Source: Bradyrhizobium sp. 21 (GTDB taxonomy: Bacteria; Pseudomonadota; Alphaproteobacteria; Rhizobiales; Xanthobacteraceae). Taken from it: a DNA stretch of 38,079 nt. The notes below the pieces were generated by a model, which saw nothing but the letters and a program-made list of their open reading frames with translations, was not told the origin of the DNA and made no database searches. Position numbers and translations under genes: made by a program. Numbering within the stretch: position 1 is the first letter of the stretch; each line of letters opens with the position of its first letter. Where the stretch lies: the NCBI RefSeq assembly GCF_023073335.1, contig NZ_JADPJG010000021.1, positions 39,897 through 77,975 on the forward strand, in the 5' to 3' direction. Positions 16,201-22,656 of this stretch are shown piece by piece.

Positions 16201-16359
16201 GAGCACGGAGACGTTGACCACCTTGACCGTGAAGAACGGATCCTCGGCGCGGCCGAGCTTCTGATAGGAGAAGAACCCGGCGACGCCGAGTATGACCATC
16301 AGGAACAGGACCAGCGTCGGATGGCCGACGGCCCAGGCCGAGAGGTTGAAGCGCTTCAT
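13222..16359 (-). CDS. RND efflux pump inner-membrane permease
   Basis: A 1045-residue resistance-nodulation-division permease of the AcrB/TriC type, with 12 expected membrane helices and two large periplasmic loops. The first helix starts near residue 14 (HPTLVLFLMVILGVAGF). The proton-relay aspartates are D403 and D404 in GLLVDDAIIAVEMM, and the internal duplication is visible in the C-terminal half (FALLGLIALAGMIMRNAVIL region). The ATG at 16359 is chosen because the longer version begins with TTG inside the ribosome site GGAGAG. It takes substrates from the periplasm or outer leaflet and drives them out with the adaptor encoded upstream. No outer-membrane factor gene is in the cluster, so a TolC-like protein elsewhere is expected. 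Substrate unknown. Confidence 0.95.
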   Translation of the reverse strand: MKRFNLSAWAVGHPTLVLFLMVILGVAGFFSYQKLGRAEDPFFTVKVVNVSVLWPGATAQEMQAQVADPIEKKIQELPYFEKVQTYSKPGFTALQVTFRDSTPPKDVPYLFYLLRKKLVDVQGQLPAGILGPVVNDEFSDVDSILYMMTGDGTDYAQLKKVSEGFRQRLLKVPGVTKVDVYGNQDERIFVEFSHAKLATLGITPQALFDSLAKQNNVTPAGTVETSSQRVPLRVTGALDGAKAVAETPVESDGRVFRLGDIATVTHGYVDPPSFVVRQEGKAAIGIGVVTAKGANILDLGKEVEKATAEFMKAVPQGVDVKLIADQPKVVEHAVSEFVHSFMEALVIVLFVSFLALGWRTGIVVALSVPLVLGIVFIVMNTMSLDLHRITLGALIIALGLLVDDAIIAVEMMVVKMEQGWDRMRAASFAWESTAFPMLTGTLVTAAGFLPIGFANSAVGEYAGSIFWIVAIALVASWFVAVIFTPYIGVMLLPNIKVHHNHDPHAVYETRMYRGLRAIVQWCVNHRITVVAATVGIFIASIVGFGHVQQQFFPLSERPELFLQLRLPEGTAFNVTEKAVKKAETLLKDDKDIETYTAYVGQGSPRFWLGLNPQLPNEAFAEIVIVAKGVEARERIKAKLENAVADGALNEARVRVDRFNFGPPVGFPVQFRVIGPDANKVREIAYQVRDVMRQNKSVKDVQLDWNEQSPYLKLVVDQDRARAMGLTPQDVSQALSMLISGSQVTTVRDGIEKVGVVARAVSSERLDLGGVGDLTITSRNGVAVPLQQIARIEYAHEEPIMWRRNRDMAITVRSDVVDGVQAPDVTGQIAPKLKAIKDNLEPAYRIEAGGAFEESAKGNASIFVLFPLMVMVMLTLLMFQLQSFSRLILVFLTAPLGIVGASLGLNIANAPFGFVALLGLIALAGMIMRNAVILVDQIETDVSHGLTRREAIVEATVRRARPVVLTALAAILAMIPLSRSAFWGPMAITIMGGLFVATFLTLLYLPGLYALWFRKSLDEAGTPEQPAAPQHGSDDQNAIPLAEAAE

Positions 16360-16428
16360 CGCACTCTCCAAAGATGATCAATTGCCAAAAAACGACAGCC
16401 ACCCTGTTCAACCCGTCGTCGTGAGGCA

Positions 16429-16471
16429 GCGAAGCAATCCAGGGGGCTGGGCAGGTTCTGGATCGCTTCGC
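16429..16471. repeat. Palindromic element inside the RND operon
   Basis: Arms GCGAAGCAATCCAG (16429-16442) and CTGGATCGCTTCGC (16458-16471) pair at 13 of 14 positions around a 15-base loop. It fills most of the 178 bases between the adaptor and permease genes. The arms resemble a dispersed Bradyrhizobium palindrome (from memory). In the transcript it would form a stem-loop that could affect the relative expression of the two pump genes. Confidence 0.65.
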
Positions 16472-16537
16472 CGCTTCAGCCTTCGCATTTGCGCTCGGGC
16501 CGAAACTCACCTCACACGACGTGACTCGTAAAAACGC

Positions 16538-17644
16538 TTAGAAAGACAGTGACGACACGATCCGCACCTTCTGGCCCGGATCGAGCTTCTGCACACCGAG
16601 GGCGACGATCTTGGCGCCCTCTTCGACACCGCTGGTGATGATGACGTCGTTGCTCTCGTAGGACTTCACCACGACCGGCTTCAGCGTGACCCCGCCATTG
16701 TCGTCGACGACGTAGAAGGACGGCTTGCCGCCTTCGTTGAACAGCGCCGACAGCGGCAGCCGCGCGACGCGCTCGGTGGCGGCGTCCGACAGCGTCAGCG
16801 TCGCGGTCATGCCGAGCGAAACCTTGTCGTCGGCATCAGGCAGCGAGAACTTTGCGAGATAGGTGCGCGTGGCGGAATCTGCGGTGGGCGCGATCTCGCG
16901 CAGCCTGGCCGTATATTTCTTGCCCGGCTCCGACCAAAGAGTGACGCTGGCGGCGCCCGACTTGGCACGTCCGACCAGCGTCTCAGGGATCGCGACGACC
17001 GCTTCCTTTTCGGCAAAGCGGGCGACGCGGATCGAAGTCTGGCCTGCGGCAACCACCTGGCCCGGCTCGATCAGCGTTGCGGTGACGACGCCACGGGCGT
17101 CGGCGTTGAGCGTCGCGTAGGAAAGTGAATTCTTGGTCAGCTCGACCGAGCGCTCGGCCCGGTTCAGGCGCGCGCGGGCCTCGTCAGCGGCGGCACGGCT
17201 CGTGTCCAGCTGCGCATCCGTGGTCCAACCCTTGGCCTTCAAATCCTTGGCGCGCTGCTCGGCGGCGGCGGCCTGGGCCAGCACGCCGGTCGCAGCGGTC
17301 TGCTCGGCGACGGCTTGCTCGGCCTGGAGCTTCAGATCGATCTCATCAAGGGTCGCGAGCGGCTGGCCGATCTCGACGGTCTGGCCGACCTCGACCAGGC
17401 GCTTTGCGACCTTGCCGGCGACGCGAAAACCGAGATCGCTCTCGATCCGGGGCCTGACGGTGCCGACGAAGCTGCGCTCGGGCGTTTCGGCATCATAATG
17501 GGCGGTTGCGACCAGGACCGGCCGCGGCGGCTCGGCCTTTTCGGCAACGGTATCATTACATCCAGCCAGGGCGGCGGCCATCAGCGCCAGCGACACGCCT
17601 GCCAGGAGCTTGGAATAGCTGGATAAAACTGACCGGACGAACAT
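16538..17644 (-). CDS. RND efflux periplasmic adaptor lipoprotein
   Basis: A 368-residue membrane-fusion protein of the AcrA/HlyD type. The lipobox is LAGC with the cysteine at about residue 29, so it is anchored as a lipoprotein in the inner membrane. The lipoyl half-motifs (GKVAKRLVEVGQTVEIGQPL and the later YATLNADARGVVTATLIEPGQ) flank an Ala/Gln-rich coiled-coil hairpin (about residues 110-170). Beta-barrel and membrane-proximal domains follow. The ATG at 17644 is chosen for its AGGAG nine bases upstream; the longer form from 17668 would put extra residues before the signal. It is the first gene of the operon adaptor-permease-TetR, under the palindromic promoter at 17690-17715. Confidence 0.94.
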   Translation of the reverse strand: MFVRSVLSSYSKLLAGVSLALMAAALAGCNDTVAEKAEPPRPVLVATAHYDAETPERSFVGTVRPRIESDLGFRVAGKVAKRLVEVGQTVEIGQPLATLDEIDLKLQAEQAVAEQTAATGVLAQAAAAEQRAKDLKAKGWTTDAQLDTSRAAADEARARLNRAERSVELTKNSLSYATLNADARGVVTATLIEPGQVVAAGQTSIRVARFAEKEAVVAIPETLVGRAKSGAASVTLWSEPGKKYTARLREIAPTADSATRTYLAKFSLPDADDKVSLGMTATLTLSDAATERVARLPLSALFNEGGKPSFYVVDDNGGVTLKPVVVKSYESNDVIITSGVEEGAKIVALGVQKLDPGQKVRIVSSLSF

Positions 17645-17689
17645 CGAAGGACACTCCTGCGTCTGCAATGAGAGGAATGTCGACTAATC

Positions 17690-17715
17690 ACTGATGAAAG
17701 TCAATATTCGTCAGT
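17690..17715 (-). promoter_or_regulatory. Operator-like palindrome at the RND promoter
   Basis: Arms ACTGATGAA (17690-17698) and TTCGTCAGT (17707-17715) match at eight of nine positions with an eight-base centre. On the minus strand the centre contains TTGACT (17704-17699), a good -35 hexamer, with a weak -10 (GACATT) 17 bases on. A repressor here would block polymerase, and the TetR gene at the operon's end is the natural candidate. The palindrome is seen; binding is inferred. Confidence 0.6.
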
Positions 17716-17832
17716 AATCAGGAATGCGTGATCGTTAAGGGGTGGTAAGGATTGGGATGACTGGCGCCAGGAAGGTGTGATCGTAGGGTTGGCAACGCGA
17801 GCGCGCCCCCGCCCTTTCGCAATCAGATAGAT

Positions 17833-17870
17833 GGTGGGCACAGCGTGCGAAGACCGCATCTTTGCCCACC
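17833..17870. repeat. Palindromic element after the MFS gene
   Basis: Perfect 8-bp arms GGTGGGCA (17833-17840) and TGCCCACC (17863-17870) surround a partly paired 22-base loop. It lies 11 bases beyond the MFS stop and may act as that gene's transcription stop, though no T-run follows. The arms match a palindrome I recall as common in Bradyrhizobium intergenic DNA. Confidence 0.55.
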
Positions 17871-17881
17871 TCAAACTCTCG

Positions 17882-19213
17882 TCACCGCCCCTGCCCGGCG
17901 AATTCGTGCTTGCTCTCGTGGCCGCCGACGAACACCAAAATGCCGGCGAGCAGGGGCAGCACCGCGAGCACCAGCAAGCCGGTCGAGGTCTGGCCGGTGG
18001 CTTCCTTGACCCAGCCGATGAGATAGGGCCCGCCGAACCCGGCGAGGTTGCCGATCGAGTTGATCAGGGCGATACCGCCGGCCGCCGCGGTACCGGAGAG
18101 CCAGGCGGTCGGCAGCGTCCAGAACACGCCGAAGCAGCAGAACACGCCGATCGCGGCGACAGTGAGCACCACCATCGTCATGGTGGGATCGGTGAGGTAG
18201 GAGGAGACGGCGAGCGCGACGGCGGTGAGCAGCAGGGGCGCGCCGACATGCATCACGCGCTCGCGCGTGGCATCGGAATGCCGCGCCCACAGGATCATCG
18301 CGATGGTGCCGAACAGATACGGGATCGCGGTGACGAAACCGGTCTGGGCATTGCTGAGGCCGAACGCCTTGACGATCTGCGGCAGCCAGAACTGCATGCC
18401 GTAGAGCGCACCGACGAAGCCGAAATAAACCAGGCTCAGCATGATCACCTTCGGCGACGACAATGCCTCGCCAAGAGAAAGGTGCTTCACCGCCTGCTTG
18501 GCGGCAATCTCGGAATCAAGCCGGCCCTTGAGCCATGCCTTCTGCTCGGCCGAAAGCCAGTCCGCCTTCTCCGGCCTGTCGGTGAGATAGAACCATGTGA
18601 CGATGCCGAGCAGCACCGAAGGGATGCCCTCGATGATGAACAGCCACTGCCAGCCCTTCAGGCCCATCGCACCGTCGAGCCCGAGCAGCAGGCCGGAGAC
18701 CGGCGCGCCGATCACGGTCGACACCGGCACGGCGATGGCGAAGGCCGCAAGGAAGCGCGCGCGATATTCGGCCGGATACCAATAGGTGAGATAGAGGATG
18801 ATGCCGGGAAAGAACCCGGCCTCGGCGACGCCGAGCAGGAAGCGCAGGATGTAGAAGCTGGTGACACCGCTCGTGAGCGCCATCAGCGACGAGATGATGC
18901 CCCAGGTCACCATGATGCGCGCGATCCAGCGGCTGGCACCGAACTTCTCCAGCGCCAGATTGCTCGGCACCTCGAAGATGAAATAGCCGATGAAGAAGAT
19001 GCCGGCGCCCCAGGAGAAGATCAGCGGCGTGAACTTCAGCTCCGCATTCATCGTCAGCGCGGCAAAGCCGAGATTGACGCGGTCGAGATAGGAGAAGAAG
19101 TAGGCCAGCACCAGGAACGGAATCAGGCGCCAGGAGATGGCACGGATGGTCGAGGCCTCGATTTCGCTCTTGGCTCCGCCGGTAGAACCGGCATAGGTCG
19201 TGGTCTGGCTCAT
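17882..19213 (-). CDS. MFS transporter, anion:cation symporter family
   Basis: A 443-residue major facilitator protein with 12 predicted helices. The family hallmark is FFSYLDRVNLGFAAL after the first helix (about residues 39-53). GYFIFEVPSNLALEKFGA and FLLGVAEAGFFPGIILY are typical of the ACS branch, which imports organic anions such as tartrate, phthalate or sugar acids. A long cytoplasmic loop (around residues 215-245) separates the two six-helix halves. A strong purine-rich ribosome site (GGGGGGAAG) precedes the ATG. No catabolic gene is adjacent, so the substrate cannot be named. It is divergent from the DUF2809 gene. Confidence 0.93.
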   Translation of the reverse strand: MSQTTTYAGSTGGAKSEIEASTIRAISWRLIPFLVLAYFFSYLDRVNLGFAALTMNAELKFTPLIFSWGAGIFFIGYFIFEVPSNLALEKFGASRWIARIMVTWGIISSLMALTSGVTSFYILRFLLGVAEAGFFPGIILYLTYWYPAEYRARFLAAFAIAVPVSTVIGAPVSGLLLGLDGAMGLKGWQWLFIIEGIPSVLLGIVTWFYLTDRPEKADWLSAEQKAWLKGRLDSEIAAKQAVKHLSLGEALSSPKVIMLSLVYFGFVGALYGMQFWLPQIVKAFGLSNAQTGFVTAIPYLFGTIAMILWARHSDATRERVMHVGAPLLLTAVALAVSSYLTDPTMTMVVLTVAAIGVFCCFGVFWTLPTAWLSGTAAAGGIALINSIGNLAGFGGPYLIGWVKEATGQTSTGLLVLAVLPLLAGILVFVGGHESKHEFAGQGR

Positions 19214-19292
19214 GGCTTCCCCCCGGGTTGTTGCTTTTATAGGCTAGAGCGCGGTTTTGAGCATCGCGGGCGAAGAGTCAATGGAGCAAGCA

Positions 19293-19733
19293 ATGCACGG
19301 GGCGCAGCCGGATAAACGCGTTGCGCCGTTACGGACATCCCTCATCCGCGCCGGGCTCGCCCTAATCGTGATTGCTTGCGGGCTGTCCCTGCGCTGGTAC
19401 GGCTTTCCGCTCGGCCTTCCCGCCTTCATCGTGAAGTATGGCGGCTCGCTGTTGTGGGCGACAATGGTGTTTTTTCTGGTCGGGGTTTTGCTCCCGCAGC
19501 TGTCGTGGAGCCGGCTGGCAACCATCGCCGTCGCCATCGCGATCGTGGTCGAATTTTCTCGGCTGGTGCATACGCCCTGGCTCGATGCGTTCCGGCCGAC
19601 CACCGCTGGCGCGTTGCTGTTGGGGCGCATCTTCTCGCTGTGGAATCTGTTGGCCTACGCGATCGGGATTGCGTTCGGCGTTTGGACCGACCGGCTCGTC
19701 GTGATGCGAAGACGTCCTCACTCCGCCAACTGA
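19293..19733 (+). CDS. DUF2809 small membrane protein
   Basis: A 146-residue integral membrane protein with about four helices. The C-terminal block RLVHTPWLDAFRPTTAGALL followed by GRIFSLWNLLAYAIGI is the recognisable core of DUF2809 proteins, whose function is unknown. The ATG at 19293 is chosen because GGAG lies six bases upstream; ATG at 19281 is in frame and possible. The 3' end overlaps the convergent YcaQ-like gene by 16 bases, so the last residues of each are encoded on opposite strands of the same DNA. Nothing suggests that the two act together. Confidence 0.82.
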   Translation: MHGAQPDKRVAPLRTSLIRAGLALIVIACGLSLRWYGFPLGLPAFIVKYGGSLLWATMVFFLVGVLLPQLSWSRLATIAVAIAIVVEFSRLVHTPWLDAFRPTTAGALLLGRIFSLWNLLAYAIGIAFGVWTDRLVVMRRRPHSAN

Positions 19734-20878
19734 AACCGCTCAAAACGATCGAGCTCCTCCTCGATCTTCCGCTTGAGCTCCTTGCGCCCCGCGGTCTTCT
19801 TGCCCTGCCCGACCCAGGTCCATTTCTGCATCAGCAGCTTCTTGTCCAGCCGGTCGGTCTTCAGATCCAGCGCGGCGACGATCTCGTCACCGACCAGCAC
19901 GGGCAGCGCGAAATAGCCGAGCTTCCGTTTCGCCTTGGGCACATAGGCCTCGAACAAATGGTTGTAGCCGAAAAAGAGTTTGGTGCGCTTGCGCTGGATG
20001 ATCAGCGGATCGAATGGCGAGAGGATATGGACGAGGTCGGGCGATCCCTCATGCAACTCCAGCGCCGCAGGCGCGGCCCAATGCTCCTGCTTGCCGGCAC
20101 CGTCGATTGTCACGGGCACGAGCTCGCCGCGGCGGACGCGCGAGGCGATCAGGCCAGCTACCGCCGATTTGCGCGGCGCGTCGAGATGGCAGACCGAATC
20201 CAGGCTCACCACCCCTTGCGACCGCAGCGCGCGGTCGAGCAGATAGGCCGTGATCTCCTTGGCCGAGGCCGGCCTCGGCAGCTTGTCCCAGCCGAAATGG
20301 CGCGTCATCAGCTCATAGGTCTTGAGCATGCCCTGGCGCTCGCTGATGGTCACGGCGCCGGTATAGAAGGCGAGCTGCAGCGCCCGTTTCGAGGGTTTTC
20401 GGCTTTGCCAGAGATGCTCCTTCTCGGTCAGCACATCGTCCTCGATGTCGCGGATCGTCAGCGGGCCGGCGCGCACCAGCCGCATCACCTTGCGCATGTC
20501 GGCAGGCTTCACCGAGGAAAACCATTTGTGCCCCTCGCGGCGGTGTTCGCGCATCGCCGGCAGGAAGAAGCGGAAGTCGCCGGCCGGCACGTAAGAGAGC
20601 GCATGCGTCCAATATTCAAAGATGCTTCTATCCACGCTCTGGGCCTGGCGCAGATCGGCGCGGCGGTAGGACGGGATGCGGCTGAACAGGATGTGGTGGT
20701 GGCTGCGCTCGATGACGTTGATGGTGTCGATCTGCACATAGCCGAGATGGGCGATCGCGTCGGCGACGGCCTGCGCGCCCTCCCCGAACGGCGCGCGCTC
20801 ATCCAGCCGCTGGGCATGCAGCCAGATCTGCCGGGCCTGTGTCGTGGGGAGCGGAAGCGGTGTGGGCGCGCGGGACAT
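19718..20878 (-). CDS. YcaQ-like (HTH_42) DNA glycosylase
   Basis: A 386-residue protein of the winged-helix HTH_42 superfamily, which includes AlkZ and E. coli YcaQ (AlkX), glycosylases that remove bulky alkylated bases or unhook DNA interstrand crosslinks. The catalytic-loop motif reads Q49-I50-D51 (GYVQIDTINVIERSHHHIL), the Q-hydrophobic-D form I associate with the YcaQ branch rather than the Q-hydrophobic-Q of AlkZ. LSPFDPLIIQRKRTKLFFGY in the C-terminal part is a second conserved block. The ATG at 20878 is chosen over a 20926 start, which would add an unconserved extension. It acts on DNA in the cytoplasm, and no antibiotic cluster is nearby. Confidence 0.88.
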   Translation of the reverse strand: MSRAPTPLPLPTTQARQIWLHAQRLDERAPFGEGAQAVADAIAHLGYVQIDTINVIERSHHHILFSRIPSYRRADLRQAQSVDRSIFEYWTHALSYVPAGDFRFFLPAMREHRREGHKWFSSVKPADMRKVMRLVRAGPLTIRDIEDDVLTEKEHLWQSRKPSKRALQLAFYTGAVTISERQGMLKTYELMTRHFGWDKLPRPASAKEITAYLLDRALRSQGVVSLDSVCHLDAPRKSAVAGLIASRVRRGELVPVTIDGAGKQEHWAAPAALELHEGSPDLVHILSPFDPLIIQRKRTKLFFGYNHLFEAYVPKAKRKLGYFALPVLVGDEIVAALDLKTDRLDKKLLMQKWTWVGQGKKTAGRKELKRKIEEELDRFERFQLAE

Positions 20879-20940
20879 TGCGCAGGCAATGTAGCGGGAT
20901 TCGCGCCAGGAAAAAGCACAAGGCAAACAGCCGGCCGAAG

Positions 20941-20972
20941 AAAAACCGCGCTGCCATCTGCTGACAGCGCGG
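20941..20972 (-). terminator. Rho-independent terminator of the Met-rich gene
   Basis: On the minus strand, CCGCGCTG (20972-20965) pairs perfectly with CAGCGCGG (20953-20946) and is followed directly by five Ts (20945-20941). It lies 24 bases beyond the stop of the methionine-rich gene. This is a textbook intrinsic terminator. Confidence 0.8.
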
Positions 20973-20995
20973 CTGGACGGTTGCGTGGCTGGCGT

Positions 20996-21250
20996 CTATT
21001 TCGCCGACATCGCCTTCTGCGACTTCATGTAGTGCATGCAGGCGCTCTTCATCTTGCCGTTGCTCATGTCCGTGTTGGCCATGGCCATTTCCTTGTTGGC
21101 CGCCACCTTGGCCGGCGTGTCGGCGGTGCCCATCATCATGGCCGTCGATTTCATCATGTTATCGCCGGTGCATGCCATCATGGCGGCAGATGCCGGTGAG
21201 ACGGAAAGGGTGAACGCGGCAAGCGCTGCGGCTGTGAGCAAGATCTTCAT
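20996..21250 (-). CDS. Methionine-rich secreted small protein
   Basis: An 84-residue protein with a clear Sec signal peptide (MKILLTAAALAAFTLSVSPASA, cleavage after about residue 22). The mature part has 14 methionines in about 62 residues, including DNMMK and AMMMG, plus two cysteines and a histidine near CMHYM. I do not recognise a named family. Methionine-rich periplasmic proteins often bind copper or silver or act as oxidant sinks, but no CopC or CusF motif is present, so this is only a suggestion. GGAGGAG ten bases upstream fixes the ATG at 21250. It has its own terminator and appears to be a single-gene unit. Confidence 0.75.
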   Translation of the reverse strand: MKILLTAAALAAFTLSVSPASAAMMACTGDNMMKSTAMMMGTADTPAKVAANKEMAMANTDMSNGKMKSACMHYMKSQKAMSAK

Positions 21251-21369
21251 GGAAAAGTCTCCTCCGTAAAACGAAACCGGCGTCATGCCGGCTTCGCAAT
21301 TACGTATTTTCTCGCGAAGTCGTTTCGTGGAGAAGACAATTTTCTTGCTGCGGCGCGAAGGAAAAGGGC

Positions 21370-21705
21370 TCAGCGGCCATCTTTCGGGGCTTTGGAGCGG
21401 TCGCCGACGCTGCCCGTGGCGACGTCCGGTTCGCACGAGGCCCTGCCGCGCCCCTCCGACTGGCAGCGGAAGACGCTGCCGGTGAGACGGTCGACCAGCC
21501 ACATGTTCTCGTCGGTCGGCGCTTCAAGCCCGACATAGCGGGAGGTAACCCCCGTGATCAGCGCCGACAGAACTATTGCCACCGCGATCATGGCCGCGCC
21601 GATATAGATGGGCATTGAGCTCAGGGGCACTGTCCGTTCCGGCGGGCCACTGCGATAGGGCTGGTAGTCACTTGGCCTCGGCACTGGATGGAACTCGGCC
21701 CCCAC
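21370..21705 (-). CDS. Hypothetical protein with one membrane helix
   Basis: A protein of up to 111 residues, not recognised. One strong membrane helix (IYIGAAMIAVAIVLSALITG, about residues 33-52) follows a Pro-rich N-terminus. The C-terminal soluble part contains MWLVDRLTGSVFRCQ and two cysteines that could form a disulphide outside the membrane. WLVDRLTG-type segments occur in small proteins of Bradyrhizobium, by my recollection. The start is uncertain: GTG at 21705 has no ribosome site, and ATG at 21615, just before the helix, is an alternative that gives 81 residues. It is divergent from the OmpA-family gene. Confidence 0.55.
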   Translation of the reverse strand: MGAEFHPVPRPSDYQPYRSGPPERTVPLSSMPIYIGAAMIAVAIVLSALITGVTSRYVGLEAPTDENMWLVDRLTGSVFRCQSEGRGRASCEPDVATGSVGDRSKAPKDGR

Positions 21706-21960
21706 GCTCGTGAATGGCAGTAGAAGGGGTCTGCTAGGCGCGCATCTGGCCGATATCTTGTCCGCGGGCTGACCAAGCCGCGACGGCTTTGCGACGATCG
21801 GCGTCCGCAGGTTCCTATGACACCGGGACGCCGCAAAATGCGCTACGCTCTATCTGGAAGCGGTTGCAGGCACCGTGACCAGGATCACATCAGGTCCTTT
21901 GAACCTTCTCTATGCTCGCCGCATCAAATCGCCATCAGGCGTAACAGCGAGGATACGACA

Positions 21961-22599
21961 ATGACCCGTTTTGATAAGTTTTTTGGACTGAAGGCGATCA
22001 CCCTTGCGGCCGCGCTGTCGATGACGGCGGGCCTGGCTTTCGCCGGCGACAACGTCTCTGCCAACCAGATCCTGAATGCGCTGAAGCCCAAGCCGGCGAC
22101 CCGCGGCCTGTCCGCCGGTCCGCAGGCCGACCCGGTCGTGCAGGCCAAGGAATCGACGTTCCTGAACACAGTGCGCAACCGCTCGACCCGGTCGCTCTCG
22201 ATGGGCGAGCGCGAGCAGATCGCCGAGCTCGCGGCGACCAAGCCGAACATCGACCTGGAAATCCAGTTCGACTACAACTCGGCCGACATCGCCAAGAATT
22301 CGGTGCCGTCGGTGCAGGCGCTTGGAAACGCGCTGTCCGACCCGTCGCTCAAGGGCTCGACCTTCGTGGTCGCCGGCCATACCGATGCGGTTGGCGGCGA
22401 AGAGTACAATCAGGGCCTCTCTGAACGTCGTGCCGACACCATCAAGAAGTACCTGGTGCAAAACTACGGCCTTGCGGGCACCGATCTCGTCACCGTCGGC
22501 TACGGCAAGACCAAGCTGAAGGATACCGCCAACGGCGCCGACCCGATCAACCGCCGCGTCCAGGTCGTGAACATGGACACCAAGACCGCGTCGAAGTAA
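21961..22599 (+). CDS. OmpA-family peptidoglycan-binding protein
   Basis: A 212-residue exported protein. The signal peptide ends at GLAFA (about residue 28). A low-complexity linker (residues 30-75) leads to a C-terminal OmpA domain: EIQFDYNSADI, the binding loop GHTDAVGGEEYNQGLSERRA with the key D142 and R157, and GYGKTKLKDTANGADPINRRV. These residues hold diaminopimelate of peptidoglycan. There is no N-terminal beta-barrel and no lipobox, so it is a soluble periplasmic type rather than OmpA itself. GAGG ten bases before ATG supports the start. A strong hairpin follows the stop. Confidence 0.9.
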   Translation: MTRFDKFFGLKAITLAAALSMTAGLAFAGDNVSANQILNALKPKPATRGLSAGPQADPVVQAKESTFLNTVRNRSTRSLSMGEREQIAELAATKPNIDLEIQFDYNSADIAKNSVPSVQALGNALSDPSLKGSTFVVAGHTDAVGGEEYNQGLSERRADTIKKYLVQNYGLAGTDLVTVGYGKTKLKDTANGADPINRRVQVVNMDTKTASK

Positions 22600-22624
22600 A
22601 TCCCAAGTCATCGCCGTGCGAACA

Positions 22625-22653
22625 CGCCGCCTGCCATAACCTGGCAGGCGGCG
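22625..22653. terminator. Hairpin between convergent genes
   Basis: Perfect 12-bp arms CGCCGCCTGCCA (22625-22636) and TGGCAGGCGGCG (22642-22653) enclose a five-base loop, between the OmpA-family stop and the glycosyltransferase stop. No T-run follows on either strand, so it may work as a bidirectional stop with Rho or as an mRNA 3' end protector. Confidence 0.6.
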
Positions 22654-22656
22654 ATG

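Noticed and set aside
14710..16377. Long plus-strand open frame (555 codons) opposite the RND permease
   Set aside because: It is the antisense shadow of a clear RND gene; the composition is Arg/Asp/His-rich low-complexity and no fold is recognisable.
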